Origin: Clostridiales bacterium
GTDB lineage: Bacteria > Bacillota > Clostridia > Oscillospirales > CAG-272
Reading direction: 5' to 3'
Length of the DNA: 64,000 bases
NCBI GenBank assembly: GCA_022791195.1
Contig: JAAVYP010000031.1
Location: forward strand, 22,553 to 86,552
This document shows, one piece after another, positions 43,001 to 52,268 of this stretch. The position numbers were made by a program, and so were the translations under genes. Under the pieces are notes generated by a model. The model was not told the DNA's origin, ran no database searches, and worked only from the letters and a program-made list of their open reading frames with translations. Positions within the stretch are counted from its first letter, which is position 1. The number at the start of each line of letters is the position of its first letter.

Positions 43001-44092
43001 ATGTTAAATAAAGAAGATAAAACAATACAAATTGTAAATGATAAGCCGGCTACGGCGCTGCTGACAAAGGATTTTGATTATGAGCTGCCCGAGAGGTTGA
43101 TTGCCCAGCATCCGATGGAGAAAAGGGATCAATCGAGGCTGCTGGTGGTTGACCGGAAAACAGGCGGAACCGAACACCGCGTTTTCAGTGACATTCTTGA
43201 TTATCTGAAAGCCGGCGACGTGCTGGTGATCAATGATTCTAAAGTTATTCCGGCCCGCCTTTTCGGACGAAAAGCAGACTCCGGCATTACCGTAGAACTG
43301 TTGCTTTTAAAGGAAGTGGCACCGGACGAGTGGGAAACGCTGGTTCGTCCCGGCCGGCGTGTAAAACCGGGCACTATTATTTTATTCGAGGACGGTCTTT
43401 TGCGTGCTGAGGTGCTGCGCACGGTCGAAGGCGGCAACCGCGTTGTTCGTTTTTTATATGATAAAGAAAAGTATCAGTTGCTTTCTTTGCTGGATCAGGT
43501 CGGTACCATGCCTTTACCGCCCTATATAACCGAAAAACTGGCACAGAAAGAACGGTATCAGACGGTGTACGCAAAAGAGCCGGGCAGTGCGGCGGCACCG
43601 ACAGCCGGTCTGCATTTTACAGAGGAACTGTTGGATCAAGTGCGGGCTAAGGGAGTTACGATTGCGCCGGTGATGCTCCATGTGGGACTTGGCACCTTTC
43701 GGCCGGTCAAGACAGAGCGCATTGATGAACATGTCATGCATACCGAATTTTTTTCTATATCACCTGAAAGCGCAGCGCTGATTAACCAAGCGAAGGAAGC
43801 AGGCGGCCGTGTGATTTGCGTAGGCACTACCTCTTGCCGCACGATTGAAAGCGCTTCGGATGAAACAGGCAGGGTGCAGGCCATGTGCGGCCAGACGGGC
43901 ATCTTTATTTATCCGGGCTATCAGTTCAAAACGATGGATGCGCTGATTACGAACTTTCATTTGCCGCAGAGCACACTGCTGATGCTTGTGTCGGCTTTTG
44001 CCTCGCGGGAGATTATGCTGGATGCTTATAAGACAGCGGTGGAAAATGAATATCGTTTTTTCTCTTTTGGCGATGCTATGCTGATCATCTGA
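43001..44092 (+). CDS. queA: QueA, SAM:tRNA ribosyltransferase-isomerase
   Basis: 363 residues from the ATG at 43001. The family core begins at [15 protein letters not shown] near residue 24, preceded by an unusual 22-residue N-terminal extension. Other motifs: [46 protein letters not shown] and [16 protein letters not shown]. Transfers the ribosyl part of SAM to preQ1-tRNA to make epoxyqueuosine. No ribosome site, and the promoter -10 ends only seven bases before the ATG, so the mRNA may be leaderless. Confidence 0.94.
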   Translation: MLNKEDKTIQIVNDKPATALLTKDFDYELPERLIAQHPMEKRDQSRLLVVDRKTGGTEHRVFSDILDYLKAGDVLVINDSKVIPARLFGRKADSGITVELLLLKEVAPDEWETLVRPGRRVKPGTIILFEDGLLRAEVLRTVEGGNRVVRFLYDKEKYQLLSLLDQVGTMPLPPYITEKLAQKERYQTVYAKEPGSAAAPTAGLHFTEELLDQVRAKGVTIAPVMLHVGLGTFRPVKTERIDEHVMHTEFFSISPESAALINQAKEAGGRVICVGTTSCRTIESASDETGRVQAMCGQTGIFIYPGYQFKTMDALITNFHLPQSTLLMLVSAFASREIMLDAYKTAVENEYRFFSFGDAMLII

Positions 44093-44119
44093 TCAGCGGT
44101 ATCAGTTTATAGCAGAGAA

Positions 44120-44149
44120 CAGGCAGCCGAATCGGCTGCCTGCTTTTTA
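44120..44149 (+). terminator. Intrinsic terminator of queA
   Basis: Stem CAGGCAGCC / GGCTGCCTG closing a short loop, then CTTTTTATT. Confidence 0.88.
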
Positions 44150-44253
44150 TTGCCGTCAAGATGATCAATAAACGTTGCTTAAAAGAGCACGTTTCTGCGG
44201 ATACAAGTGTATAAATGACTGTATCGAACAGACGTTATGAGACATAGATGTTG

Positions 44254-44282
44254 TTGCAATCTTGGCTTTTATGCTGTATAAT
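44254..44282 (+). promoter_or_regulatory. Promoter of miaA
   Basis: TTGCAA, 17-bp spacer, TATAAT. The 100 bases before it hold only a small hairpin, AAACGT-GCT...AGC-ACGTTT (about 44173-44197). Confidence 0.8.
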
Positions 44283-44325
44283 TATATTCTAATAATTGGA
44301 AACGATATCGTAATTTATAACAAGG

Positions 44326-45270
44326 ATGTGTGGCGGCTTGTTTGACACAAAAAAAAAGAAAGTGGTTGCTGTCGTAGGACCGACCGGTACCGGCAAAAGT
44401 GCGTTGGCGATTGAAATAGCCAAGCGCTATGGCGGCGAGGTTGTTTCCTGTGATTCAATGCAGGTGTATCGGGGTATGGATATCGGCACCGCCAAGGTTA
44501 CGCCCGAGCAAATGCAGGGGGTTCCCCACCATTTGCTCGATGTGATTGATCCGTCTGAACCTTTTTCCTGTGTGGACTATGCGGCTCTGGCGAATCAGAC
44601 AATCGAACAGTTACATAAAAAAGGGGCGCTGCCTGTTTTTTGCGGAGGAACCGGACAGTATTTAGACGCTGTTTTAAAGGGTACCCGCTTTTCGGATGCA
44701 GATGTTGATCTTTCACTGCGGGAGACATTGCTGGCCAAAGAGCCGATGCAGCTTTGGCATGAATTGGATTCGATTGATCCGGAAGCGGCACAAAAAATTC
44801 ATCCCAACAACAAAAAGCGGGTTGTGCGTGCGCTGGAAATTTATAAGACAACCGGCATTTTGAAAAGCGAGTGGGATCGCCGCTCAACTAGCGGGGAGGC
44901 ACCATATGACGCGCTGATTCTTGGCCTTTGCTGTTCGGATCGTGATGTGCTGTGCCGGCGGATTGACAAGCGGGTGGATGATATGATAGCGGCGGGCCTT
45001 GTTGAGGAAGTCCAACAACTTTCATTTTCCGAAAACGCAACGGCAAAGGCGGCCATTGGCTATAAAGAGATGATTGCCTATTTGCAGCATAAAGTGACAC
45101 TGGACGAAGCTGTGCAGAACATAAAAACGGCGACAAGACAGTATGCCAAGCGGCAGATGACTTGGTTTCGCGCCAATGCGTCGGTGAAGTGGTTGGACAT
45201 CAGCGCGATGGATGATGCCGCCCGGCAGCAAGCAGCTTTTTCTCTGGTGGAAGAACATTTACAGGCATAA
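44326..45270 (+). CDS. miaA: MiaA, tRNA A37 dimethylallyltransferase
   Basis: 314 residues. P-loop GPTGTGKSALA, SCDSMQVYRGMDIGTAK, PHHLLD, GGTGQYLDA, and TRQYAKRQMTWFR near the end. Adds dimethylallyl to A37 of UNN-decoding tRNAs. The start is uncertain: the ATG at 44326 touches the AAGG ribosome site, while the in-frame TTG at 44338 is nine bases beyond it and loses only four residues. Confidence 0.95.
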   Translation: MCGGLFDTKKKKVVAVVGPTGTGKSALAIEIAKRYGGEVVSCDSMQVYRGMDIGTAKVTPEQMQGVPHHLLDVIDPSEPFSCVDYAALANQTIEQLHKKGALPVFCGGTGQYLDAVLKGTRFSDADVDLSLRETLLAKEPMQLWHELDSIDPEAAQKIHPNNKKRVVRALEIYKTTGILKSEWDRRSTSGEAPYDALILGLCCSDRDVLCRRIDKRVDDMIAAGLVEEVQQLSFSENATAKAAIGYKEMIAYLQHKVTLDEAVQNIKTATRQYAKRQMTWFRANASVKWLDISAMDDAARQQAAFSLVEEHLQA

Positions 45271-45327
45271 CAAACAAAATATGTTTAAACCCAAAACGGA
45301 CAAGCCCTTATCGCGGGCAGGAGCAGT

Positions 45328-46584
45328 ATGGATAAGAAGTTTTTAAAAAATATTGCGAAATATACAATCACCTCGCTCATTTGTTTGAGCGTGATTGCTT
45401 ATGTGTGTTATCATTTTGTTGTGCTTGGCATGAATGATGTGAGCATTATGCCGGCTGAAATGATTACCTCTGAGCAGAGAACCGAGCATACGGCCTATTT
45501 GTTTCGGAATGAAAAGGTTTTGTATTCACCGAATGACGGGGGAGTCAGCTATCAGTATTTAAACGGTGAAAAGGTGAACCGGGGCAGTGTGGTAGCCAAG
45601 GTTTATTCAAACAGTGAAGGCGCGGCGCTTAAAGATGAATTAGTCGGTTATGACAATAAAATTTCAATTTTATCGCGAAGCGGCGTGGATGAGGGCACAC
45701 GGTTTATCGGCACCAAAATCATGGACCAGGAGATTGGCCGGTTATATAGTCTCATGATGGAAAAACTGGCGGCGGGTGATTTGGATTTTGTGCAGCAAAA
45801 GCAGGAGGAGCTCAACATTCTGCTGAACAAAAAGAAGATTGTTGTGGGTGACGTGGATGATTATGAAGAACAAATCGCCGAATATGAGCAAAAGCAAGAG
45901 GATCTGATCGCCGGTCTCGGCAGTGCTTACAGTGAGATTACCACTGATTCTTCCGGCTATTTTTATGCAGATGTTGACGGGTATGAAAATATTTTTACGG
46001 CGGGCAATATCGATAATATAACGCTGGATGATTTTGATGCTATGCTTGATGCTAAGCCGGAGGGTACCTCGTCTAAAGGATACTCGGTTGGTAAAATGGT
46101 AACCGATTTTAAATGGTATATCGGATTTGAAGTGGATTTGGAGAGCATGCGCAAATATACGCTCAACAAGACTTACGACGTTGTCTTTCCTTATAATGCA
46201 GACGCAACGGTCAGTATGCGTTTAGAGCGAATCGTTACTAAGGATAATGCAGACCGCTGCCTTTTGATTCTCAGCAGCAACGAGGCGCCGAGCTATTTTC
46301 ATTATCTGCGTGTGCAAACGGTCTATCTGGTCGAGCAGAGCTACACGGGATACCGGGTGCCGATCGGCGCGGTGAGAGTGGTTGACAAGCAAAGAGGTGT
46401 GTATATTCTGAAAGGCAGCGTGGTTCGCTTTAAGCGGATTAAACCGCTGGCCGAAGTGGATGGCTATTTTATCGTAGAAAAACAAAATCTGTTAAACAAC
46501 GATTCGGTTGCTTATGATCTTGGCTACTGCGATCTCATTATTACAGAGGGAAAAGATTTATATGACGGTAAAATCGTGGGTTAG
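45328..46584 (+). CDS. HlyD-like membrane protein of the division cluster
   Basis: 418 residues. One N-terminal transmembrane helix (about 13-32), then a biotinyl-lipoyl-like half (SPNDGGVSYQYLNGEKVNRGSVVAKVYS split by a coiled region), a predicted helical hairpin (about 100-195) and a barrel-rich C-terminal half with the second hybrid motif (YRVPIGAVRVV, GVYILKGSVVRFKRI). It resembles efflux adaptors, but no ABC transporter is nearby. In Clostridia such a protein often precedes yggS-sepF. AGGAG upstream. Role unknown; an envelope role near the septum is an inference. Confidence 0.78.
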   Translation: MDKKFLKNIAKYTITSLICLSVIAYVCYHFVVLGMNDVSIMPAEMITSEQRTEHTAYLFRNEKVLYSPNDGGVSYQYLNGEKVNRGSVVAKVYSNSEGAALKDELVGYDNKISILSRSGVDEGTRFIGTKIMDQEIGRLYSLMMEKLAAGDLDFVQQKQEELNILLNKKKIVVGDVDDYEEQIAEYEQKQEDLIAGLGSAYSEITTDSSGYFYADVDGYENIFTAGNIDNITLDDFDAMLDAKPEGTSSKGYSVGKMVTDFKWYIGFEVDLESMRKYTLNKTYDVVFPYNADATVSMRLERIVTKDNADRCLLILSSNEAPSYFHYLRVQTVYLVEQSYTGYRVPIGAVRVVDKQRGVYILKGSVVRFKRIKPLAEVDGYFIVEKQNLLNNDSVAYDLGYCDLIITEGKDLYDGKIVG

Positions 46585-46621
46585 CACGTAAGCGAACAGG
46601 GAAGGAAAGGATGAACGAAAG

Positions 46622-47323
46622 ATGGAGGAACCTCTTTTGCTTGAACAAAATATAAAGACCGTCAGGCGGAATATGGCCGCGTATCCGCATGCCCGATTGT
46701 TAGCGGCAACGAAAACAGTACCGGTCGAAGTGATTAACGAAGCAGCCGTTCATCATGGCATTTGCCTAATCGGAGAAAATCGGGCGCAGGAACTGGTGCA
46801 GAAGTATGATGCGCTGCAAAAGGATGCTTTGGAAATTCATTTTATTGGTTCGCTGCAAACCAATAAAGTTAAATATATTGCAGACAAGGTAAGCATGGTC
46901 CATTCATTGGACAGCGTGAAGCTGGCACAGGCGCTTGACGCTGCTTGCCAAAAACGGGACCGCACCATGGATGTGCTTATTGAGATTAACATTGCCGGTG
47001 AAGCTGCAAAGGGTGGCGTGCCGGCTGATGAGTTATATGCATTTTATGAGGCTTTGCAGAATTATCCGTCGCTGCGGGTCAAGGGACTGATGACAATGGG
47101 GCCGGCCGGTGCGGCGGCTGAGGAATACGAGCGTTATTTTACTAAAACAAGGGCGTTGTTTGATGTCTTTGTCAGAGATCAAATTCCGCATGTGGCCGAT
47201 CCTATTTTGTCGATGGGCATGTCAGACAGCTATGAAATCGCGCTGGCCTGCGGCAGTAATTTAGTGCGTATCGGCAGCGCGCTGTTCGGCAAACGAACCT
47301 ATACAGGTCACAGCGGGATATAG
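46622..47323 (+). CDS. YggS/YlmE-family PLP homeostasis protein
   Basis: 233 residues, a PLP-binding TIM barrel (alanine racemase N-domain type) with the cofactor lysine in AATKTV (about Lys29), GENRAQE, HFIGSLQTNK, and SMGMSDSYEIA plus VRIGSALFG for phosphate binding. Binds PLP without a known reaction and balances vitamin B6 and amino acid pools. Thirty-seven bases after the HlyD-like gene. Confidence 0.94.
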   Translation: MEEPLLLEQNIKTVRRNMAAYPHARLLAATKTVPVEVINEAAVHHGICLIGENRAQELVQKYDALQKDALEIHFIGSLQTNKVKYIADKVSMVHSLDSVKLAQALDAACQKRDRTMDVLIEINIAGEAAKGGVPADELYAFYEALQNYPSLRVKGLMTMGPAGAAAEEYERYFTKTRALFDVFVRDQIPHVADPILSMGMSDSYEIALACGSNLVRIGSALFGKRTYTGHSGI

Positions 47324-47392
47324 TTTTGAGCGAAAAAGGATCTTTTTTTGCTTGTTAAATACAAGGTTATTTTGTTAGAATTGTTAAAAGTA

Positions 47393-47421
47393 TTGAAATT
47401 TGGTGTTTTGTGTGATATACT
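47393..47421 (+). promoter_or_regulatory. Promoter of sepF
   Basis: TTGAAA, 17-bp spacer, TATACT, in the 140-base gap after yggS. Confidence 0.8.
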
Positions 47422-47462
47422 GTAAGGCATAAAAGTGTTTTTCATTCTCGGAGGTAAAATAA

Positions 47463-47915
47463 ATGGGAATTGTTGATAAATTGAATCAGCTGATGAATCC
47501 GGATTCGGTTGAAGATTATGATGATGGCGATTATATGTTCGGCGATGAAGGCGATACAACCGGCTATGGCGCCGATTATCAGCAGACCGGATATACCCAG
47601 GCGCCTCAGGGAGCGGCGCAGGGATTTCAGCCCAACGCATTAGAGCTTAAGGTGGTCAAGCCGGAGAAATTTGAAGACGCTTCTTCGATTGCCGATCATT
47701 TGCTGAATAAACGTACCATTGTGCTGAATTTAGAGGATACAAACAGTGAAGTCGCAAGACGGCTGATTGATTTTCTGTCGGGTGTGGCTTACTCAATTGA
47801 CGGGAACCTCAAAAAGGTAGCTGATCATACATTTGTTATTACGCCGAATAATGTCGTATTATCAGCTGAGAGAATGTCGCAGCAGGCGAAAGCCGATACA
47901 TTCGGAGGGTTTTGA
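47463..47915 (+). CDS. sepF: SepF, cell-division protein
   Basis: 150 residues. N-terminal amphipathic membrane-binding helix (MGIVDKLNQLM), an acidic, Tyr/Gly/Gln-rich linker (about 15-60) and the C-terminal SepF core (LKVVKPEKFEDASSIADHLL, RTIVLNLEDTN, RLIDFLSGVAYSI, ITPNNV). Links FtsZ filaments to the membrane. GGAGG upstream. Its own promoter lies between it and yggS. Confidence 0.95.
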   Translation: MGIVDKLNQLMNPDSVEDYDDGDYMFGDEGDTTGYGADYQQTGYTQAPQGAAQGFQPNALELKVVKPEKFEDASSIADHLLNKRTIVLNLEDTNSEVARRLIDFLSGVAYSIDGNLKKVADHTFVITPNNVVLSAERMSQQAKADTFGGF

Positions 47916-47938
47916 TCTTCCGTTATACACCAAGACTT

Positions 47939-47970
47939 TAATACCTCTCCCGTTTTGGCGGGAGAGGTAT
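47939..47970 (+). repeat. Hairpin between sepF and ylmG
   Basis: 12-bp stem ATACCTCTCCCG / CGGGAGAGGTAT, loop TTTTGG, without a T run. It may be a processing or stability site that separates sepF from ylmG expression. Confidence 0.6.
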
Positions 47971-47997
47971 CATATGCTTTAAGGGGAGGATTCTGAA

Positions 47998-48270
47998 TTG
48001 GCGCTTTTGATAATTATGCGCAGCTTTGTCCATTTGATGTTGTCAGCGCTGGAGTTCATGTTTTTCGGCCGGGCGATTTTATCGTGGTTCAGAGAGATTG
48101 ACAACGAAACGATAAACAAATTGTATGAAGCGTTATATAGTTTGACAGAACCGATGATTGTCCCTATGAGAATTCTGCTCGATAAATTTGCATGGTCAAG
48201 AGAAAGCCCGATTGATTTTGCTTTTTCGTTTACGTTTATGATTCTTATTGTCTTGACTATGTTTTTTTAA
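47998..48270 (+). CDS. ylmG: YlmG/YggT-family membrane protein
   Basis: 90 residues, TTG start with GGGGAGG at ideal distance. Two transmembrane helices flank a conserved loop FGRAILSWFREID; the end is hydrophobic. Family members act in division-site or envelope assembly, with unclear biochemistry. The ylmH (S4-domain) gene that often follows is absent; divIVA comes next. Confidence 0.9.
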   Translation: MALLIIMRSFVHLMLSALEFMFFGRAILSWFREIDNETINKLYEALYSLTEPMIVPMRILLDKFAWSRESPIDFAFSFTFMILIVLTMFF

Positions 48271-48300
48271 AATATATAAAAAGGAGCAAAAAGAAAAAAG

Positions 48301-48867
48301 ATGGTTGCACCGCATGAATTAAAAAATAAAGCGTTTACCCGTGCGATGCGGGGATATAATCCGGCAGAGGTAGACGAACATTTTGATTTTTTGCTTTCCA
48401 CTTACACGGATTTATATAAAGAAAATGATGAATTAAAGCGGCGTATTGTTAAGTTAGAGGAACAGCTTGCGCAGTATACCAAGGATTCAGAGGCCATTCG
48501 CACAGCTCTTTTAAATGCGCAGAAGGTATCGGCTAAGATTATTGACGAGGCCAACGGCAAAGCTGAATTGATTGTCAAAAGCGTAAAGGAATCCTGCGAT
48601 GCGAAGTTAGAAGAAATCAAGACGGACCTTGTCAGAGAATGTGAGGTTCTGCATACCCTGCGGCAAATGAATCGCGAATACGCTAAAAAAATGCAGGCGG
48701 TCGCGGCCAAGCAGCAAAATGCGCTTGCCGCCTTACCCGATATTGACGGGGAGGTAGCGAATGCCGATGAGGCGATCCGCGGCATTCTGAATACAGTCAA
48801 AACCGAGATTGAGCACAGTCAAGAGCGGTTGCCGGTTTCTGAAGAAAAGCCGGATGATGAAGCGTAA
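48301..48867 (+). CDS. divIVA: DivIVA-domain protein
   Basis: 188 residues. N-terminal DivIVA domain (LKNKAFTRAMRGYNPAEVDEHFD split over a crossed turn) with a long coiled coil (about 30-145) and an acidic C-terminus. Binds curved membrane at poles and septa and places partners there. AAAGGAGC upstream. Distance of 30 bases from ylmG suggests co-transcription. Confidence 0.92.
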   Translation: MVAPHELKNKAFTRAMRGYNPAEVDEHFDFLLSTYTDLYKENDELKRRIVKLEEQLAQYTKDSEAIRTALLNAQKVSAKIIDEANGKAELIVKSVKESCDAKLEEIKTDLVRECEVLHTLRQMNREYAKKMQAVAAKQQNALAALPDIDGEVANADEAIRGILNTVKTEIEHSQERLPVSEEKPDDEA

Positions 48868-48929
48868 CGATTGTTTCTGATTTGAGTTTATATTGCCAAT
48901 AATGGACAGCAAAGAAAGGATATATAACC

Positions 48930-51722
48930 ATGGCACAGGATTATACAAGCACATTAAACCTTCCTAAAACCGATTTTCCCATGCGGGCCAATCTGGCACA
49001 AAGAGAGCCGGATATGTTAAAGCGTATGGAAGAAAAGGATCTTTATCATAAAATGCTGGAACGCAGGGCCGAAAAGCCTTTGTTCCTGCTTCATGACGGC
49101 CCTCCCTTTTCGAATGGAGACATCCATATGGGTACCGCTATGAACAAGATTTTGAAGGATTTTATCAACAAATATAAATCCATGCGAGGCTATCGTGTGA
49201 AATATACGCCGGGTTGGGATAACCACGGCATGCCGATTGAAAGCGCGATTATTCGGAAAAATAAATTAGACCGGAAAAAGATGTCGATTCCCGCTTTTCG
49301 GGATCAGTGCCACCAGTTTGCTGCCGATTTTGTAGGCAAACAAATGAGCCAGTTTCAGCGTTTAGGCGTGCTGGGCGATTATGAAAATCCGTACCTGACC
49401 ATGAATCCCTCTTTCGAGGCCACCGAGGTTAAGGTCTTTGGCGAGATGTATAAAAAAGGGTATATCTATAAGGGCCTGAAACCCGTTTATTGGTGCCCGA
49501 AGGATGAAACGGCTCTGGCCGAGGCAGAGATTGAATACCAGCAGGATAAATGCACCTCCATTTATGTAAAATTTCGTGTTAAGGACGATTTGGGCAAGCT
49601 TTCCGGTGTGGATTTGGCCAATACCTATTTTGTGATTTGGACAACAACGCCATGGACGCTGCCGGGCAATTTAGCTATTGCCGTGCATCCGCGTGTGAAT
49701 TATGTGCTGGTGCAGGCCAACAACGAAAATTATATTGTTGCGGAAGAGTTGTGCGAAAAAGCCATGGCTGCCGGCGGTGTTTCTGATTACCAGATCGTTG
49801 GAACCTATAAGGGCCAGGACTTTGAATTGATGAAAGCCTGCCATCCGTTTTTGGATAGAGAAAGTCTGCTTGTTTTAGCTGATTATGTCACGACTGAATC
49901 GGGTACCGGTTGTGTGCATACGGCGCCTGGTTTTGGTGCAGACGACTATATTACCTGCAAAAAATACAACATGGATATTATTGTGCCGGTCGATGACCGC
50001 GGTTTCCAAACCGAAGAGGCAGGCCCGTTTGCCGGCATGTATTATGAAAAATCGAACGAAGCGATTTTGGCTAATATGAGAGAGAGCGGCGCGCTGTTCG
50101 CCAGCGAGGAAATGACCCATGAATATCCCCATTGCTGGCGCTGTAAAGAACCGATTATTTTCCGCGCTACACCGCAGTGGTTCTGCTCTGTCGATGCATT
50201 CCGTAAAGAGGCAGTTAACGCGTGCGATGCTGTTGAATGGATGCCGGCCTGGGGCCATGACCGGATGGTGAAAATGATCAACGAGCGGGCGGACTGGTGT
50301 ATTTCCAGACAAAGACACTGGGGCTTGCCGATTCCGGTGGTCTATTGTGAAGACTGCGGCCAGCCGATTTGCAGTGATGAAACGATTGAGCGCATTTCTG
50401 CTCTCTTTGCTGCACATGGTTCAAACGCTTGGTATGAAAAAGATGTGTATGAGATTTTGCCGGATGGCTTCCGTTGTCCGCACTGCGGCGCAGACCGTTT
50501 TGAGAAGGAAACGGATACGCTGGACGGATGGTTCGATTCGGGTTCCAGCCATTTTGCTGTGATTCACGATGATCCTGAAGCAAAGTGGCCGGCTGACCTG
50601 TATTTAGAGGGGGCTGACCAGTATCGAGGTTGGTTCCAGTCCTCATTATTAACAGCCGTGGCAACAAAAGCAGAGGGCGCACCCTATAAAGCGGTATTGA
50701 CGCATGGTTGGGTTGTAGACGGACAGGGCAAGGCTATGCATAAGTCGCTTGGTAACGGGATTCAGGCGGCGGATGCGGTAAAAAAATATGGCGCTGATTT
50801 GTGCCGTCTTTGGGTGGCCTCCAGCGATTATACAGTGGATGTTCGCGTTTCGGATGAAATTTTCAAGCAGCTTTCTGAGGTTTATCGGAAAATCAGAAAC
50901 TCGGCTCGGATTTTAATGGCCAATTTAGGAGAGGATTTTGATCCGAACCGTGATTTGGTGAACATAGATGAACTGTATTCCATCGATAAATGGGCGCTGG
51001 CCAGATTAAATCATCTGGTGGAGGATTGTTTGGCCGCTTACGATAAATATCAGTTCCATATTGTGTATCACAACATCAGCAACTTCTGTATTCTCGATTT
51101 ATCCAAGCTGTATATTGATATTACCAAAGACCGCCTCTATACCGAGAAAAAGGATTCAAAGGCGAGAAGAAGTGCACAAACGGCTATGTATCTGATCTTG
51201 GATTCTTTAGTCCGTCTGCTCGCACCGATTCTTACGTTTACAGCTGACGAGATTTGGGAATCAATGCCTCACATGGCTTCTGACAATGCGGAAAGCGTAT
51301 TTTTAAATGATATGCCAACGCTTAATGCGCAGTATCAATTTGAAGGAATTGAGCAGAAATATCAGCAGCTTTTTGCGATTCGTGATGATGTCATGAAGGC
51401 CTTGGAGCTGGCCAGAAACGAAAAAGTAATCGGCAAAAGCTTAGAGGCAAAGGTAGAGATTTTTGTGCAGGATGAAAAACTGCAATCGGCGCTCTCTGCT
51501 TTTGGTGAAGAGTTAGCAACCGTGTTTATCGTCTCACAGGCGTTTGTGAGCAAAGAGACAGCACCGTCTGATGCTTTTTCTGAAACCGAAAGCGGCATTG
51601 CTGTGCGTGTTTCGGTAGCAGACGGATGCAAATGTGACCGATGCTGGATGCACGCTGAAAAAGGCACCAAAACAGAAGATGGCTTCTTGTGCTTACGCTG
51701 TGAAACTGTTTTGAACGGATAA
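48930..51722 (+). CDS. ileS: Isoleucyl-tRNA synthetase
   Basis: 930 residues. Class I signature 1 as PPFSNGDIHMGTA, editing domain (about 190-400), signature 2 as KAMHKSLGN where KMSKS is usually found, anticodon-binding region and a C-terminal zinc knuckle CDRCW...CLRC. AAAGGATA precedes the ATG. No T-box leader is visible upstream, unlike many Firmicutes ileS genes; the 60-base gap after divIVA is too short for one. Confidence 0.96.
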   Translation: MAQDYTSTLNLPKTDFPMRANLAQREPDMLKRMEEKDLYHKMLERRAEKPLFLLHDGPPFSNGDIHMGTAMNKILKDFINKYKSMRGYRVKYTPGWDNHGMPIESAIIRKNKLDRKKMSIPAFRDQCHQFAADFVGKQMSQFQRLGVLGDYENPYLTMNPSFEATEVKVFGEMYKKGYIYKGLKPVYWCPKDETALAEAEIEYQQDKCTSIYVKFRVKDDLGKLSGVDLANTYFVIWTTTPWTLPGNLAIAVHPRVNYVLVQANNENYIVAEELCEKAMAAGGVSDYQIVGTYKGQDFELMKACHPFLDRESLLVLADYVTTESGTGCVHTAPGFGADDYITCKKYNMDIIVPVDDRGFQTEEAGPFAGMYYEKSNEAILANMRESGALFASEEMTHEYPHCWRCKEPIIFRATPQWFCSVDAFRKEAVNACDAVEWMPAWGHDRMVKMINERADWCISRQRHWGLPIPVVYCEDCGQPICSDETIERISALFAAHGSNAWYEKDVYEILPDGFRCPHCGADRFEKETDTLDGWFDSGSSHFAVIHDDPEAKWPADLYLEGADQYRGWFQSSLLTAVATKAEGAPYKAVLTHGWVVDGQGKAMHKSLGNGIQAADAVKKYGADLCRLWVASSDYTVDVRVSDEIFKQLSEVYRKIRNSARILMANLGEDFDPNRDLVNIDELYSIDKWALARLNHLVEDCLAAYDKYQFHIVYHNISNFCILDLSKLYIDITKDRLYTEKKDSKARRSAQTAMYLILDSLVRLLAPILTFTADEIWESMPHMASDNAESVFLNDMPTLNAQYQFEGIEQKYQQLFAIRDDVMKALELARNEKVIGKSLEAKVEIFVQDEKLQSALSAFGEELATVFIVSQAFVSKETAPSDAFSETESGIAVRVSVADGCKCDRCWMHAEKGTKTEDGFLCLRCETVLNG

Positions 51723-51758
51723 CAAAAGACGGCGGCAGGGAAAGGATTTTTAGAATCA

Positions 51759-52268
51759 ATGATTTTAGTGATCGTGAGTGCTTTGCTCAGTATTTTCTTG
51801 GACCGCGTGACGAAAATGGCGGCTGTAGCTGCCTTGGAACTGGGCGAGAGCAAAACGGTTTTAGACGGAGTGCTGAATTTTACGTATGTGCAAAATAAGG
51901 GGATGGCTTTCGGATGGCTGGCTGATCACCGGTATATTTTTATGTGTCTGTCGGTGATTCTGCTGGCGGCCATCACCGTGTTTATTTTCTTGTACCGAAA
52001 ACAGGCGAATAAATGGTTAAAATTAGCTTGCGGACTCGTTATTGGCGGCGGCGTCGGCAATATGATTGATCGGGTTGCCTTAGGGTATGTTATCGATTTT
52101 ATCGATGTCAGACTGTTCTCTTTTTGGACGTGGGTGTTTAATGTAGCCGATGCCGCTGTTTGTATTGGCGTCTTTATGCTGGCTGTCTATTTGTTTTTTG
52201 ATTCGATCAAAACAAAGAAAGCCAACCGTACACTGACAGAGGACGCAGACGAGGAACATGATGACTGA
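51759..52268 (+). CDS. lspA: LspA, lipoprotein signal peptidase
   Basis: 169 residues, four transmembrane helices. The catalytic aspartates lie in GNMIDR and FNVADAAV; the NKGMAFG segment matches the family's NxGAAF region. It has a long charged C-terminal tail. It processes prolipoproteins such as the two at 4.2-5.9 kb. Overlaps the rluD-like gene by 11 bases. Confidence 0.96.
   Translation: MILVIVSALLSIFLDRVTKMAAVAALELGESKTVLDGVLNFTYVQNKGMAFGWLADHRYIFMCLSVILLAAITVFIFLYRKQANKWLKLACGLVIGGGVGNMIDRVALGYVIDFIDVRLFSFWTWVFNVADAAVCIGVFMLAVYLFFDSIKTKKANRTLTEDADEEHDD

Noticed and set aside
48868..48929. Expected T-box leader of ileS
   Set aside because: Only 62 bases separate divIVA from ileS and no T-box sequence is present; the metG leader also lacks one.
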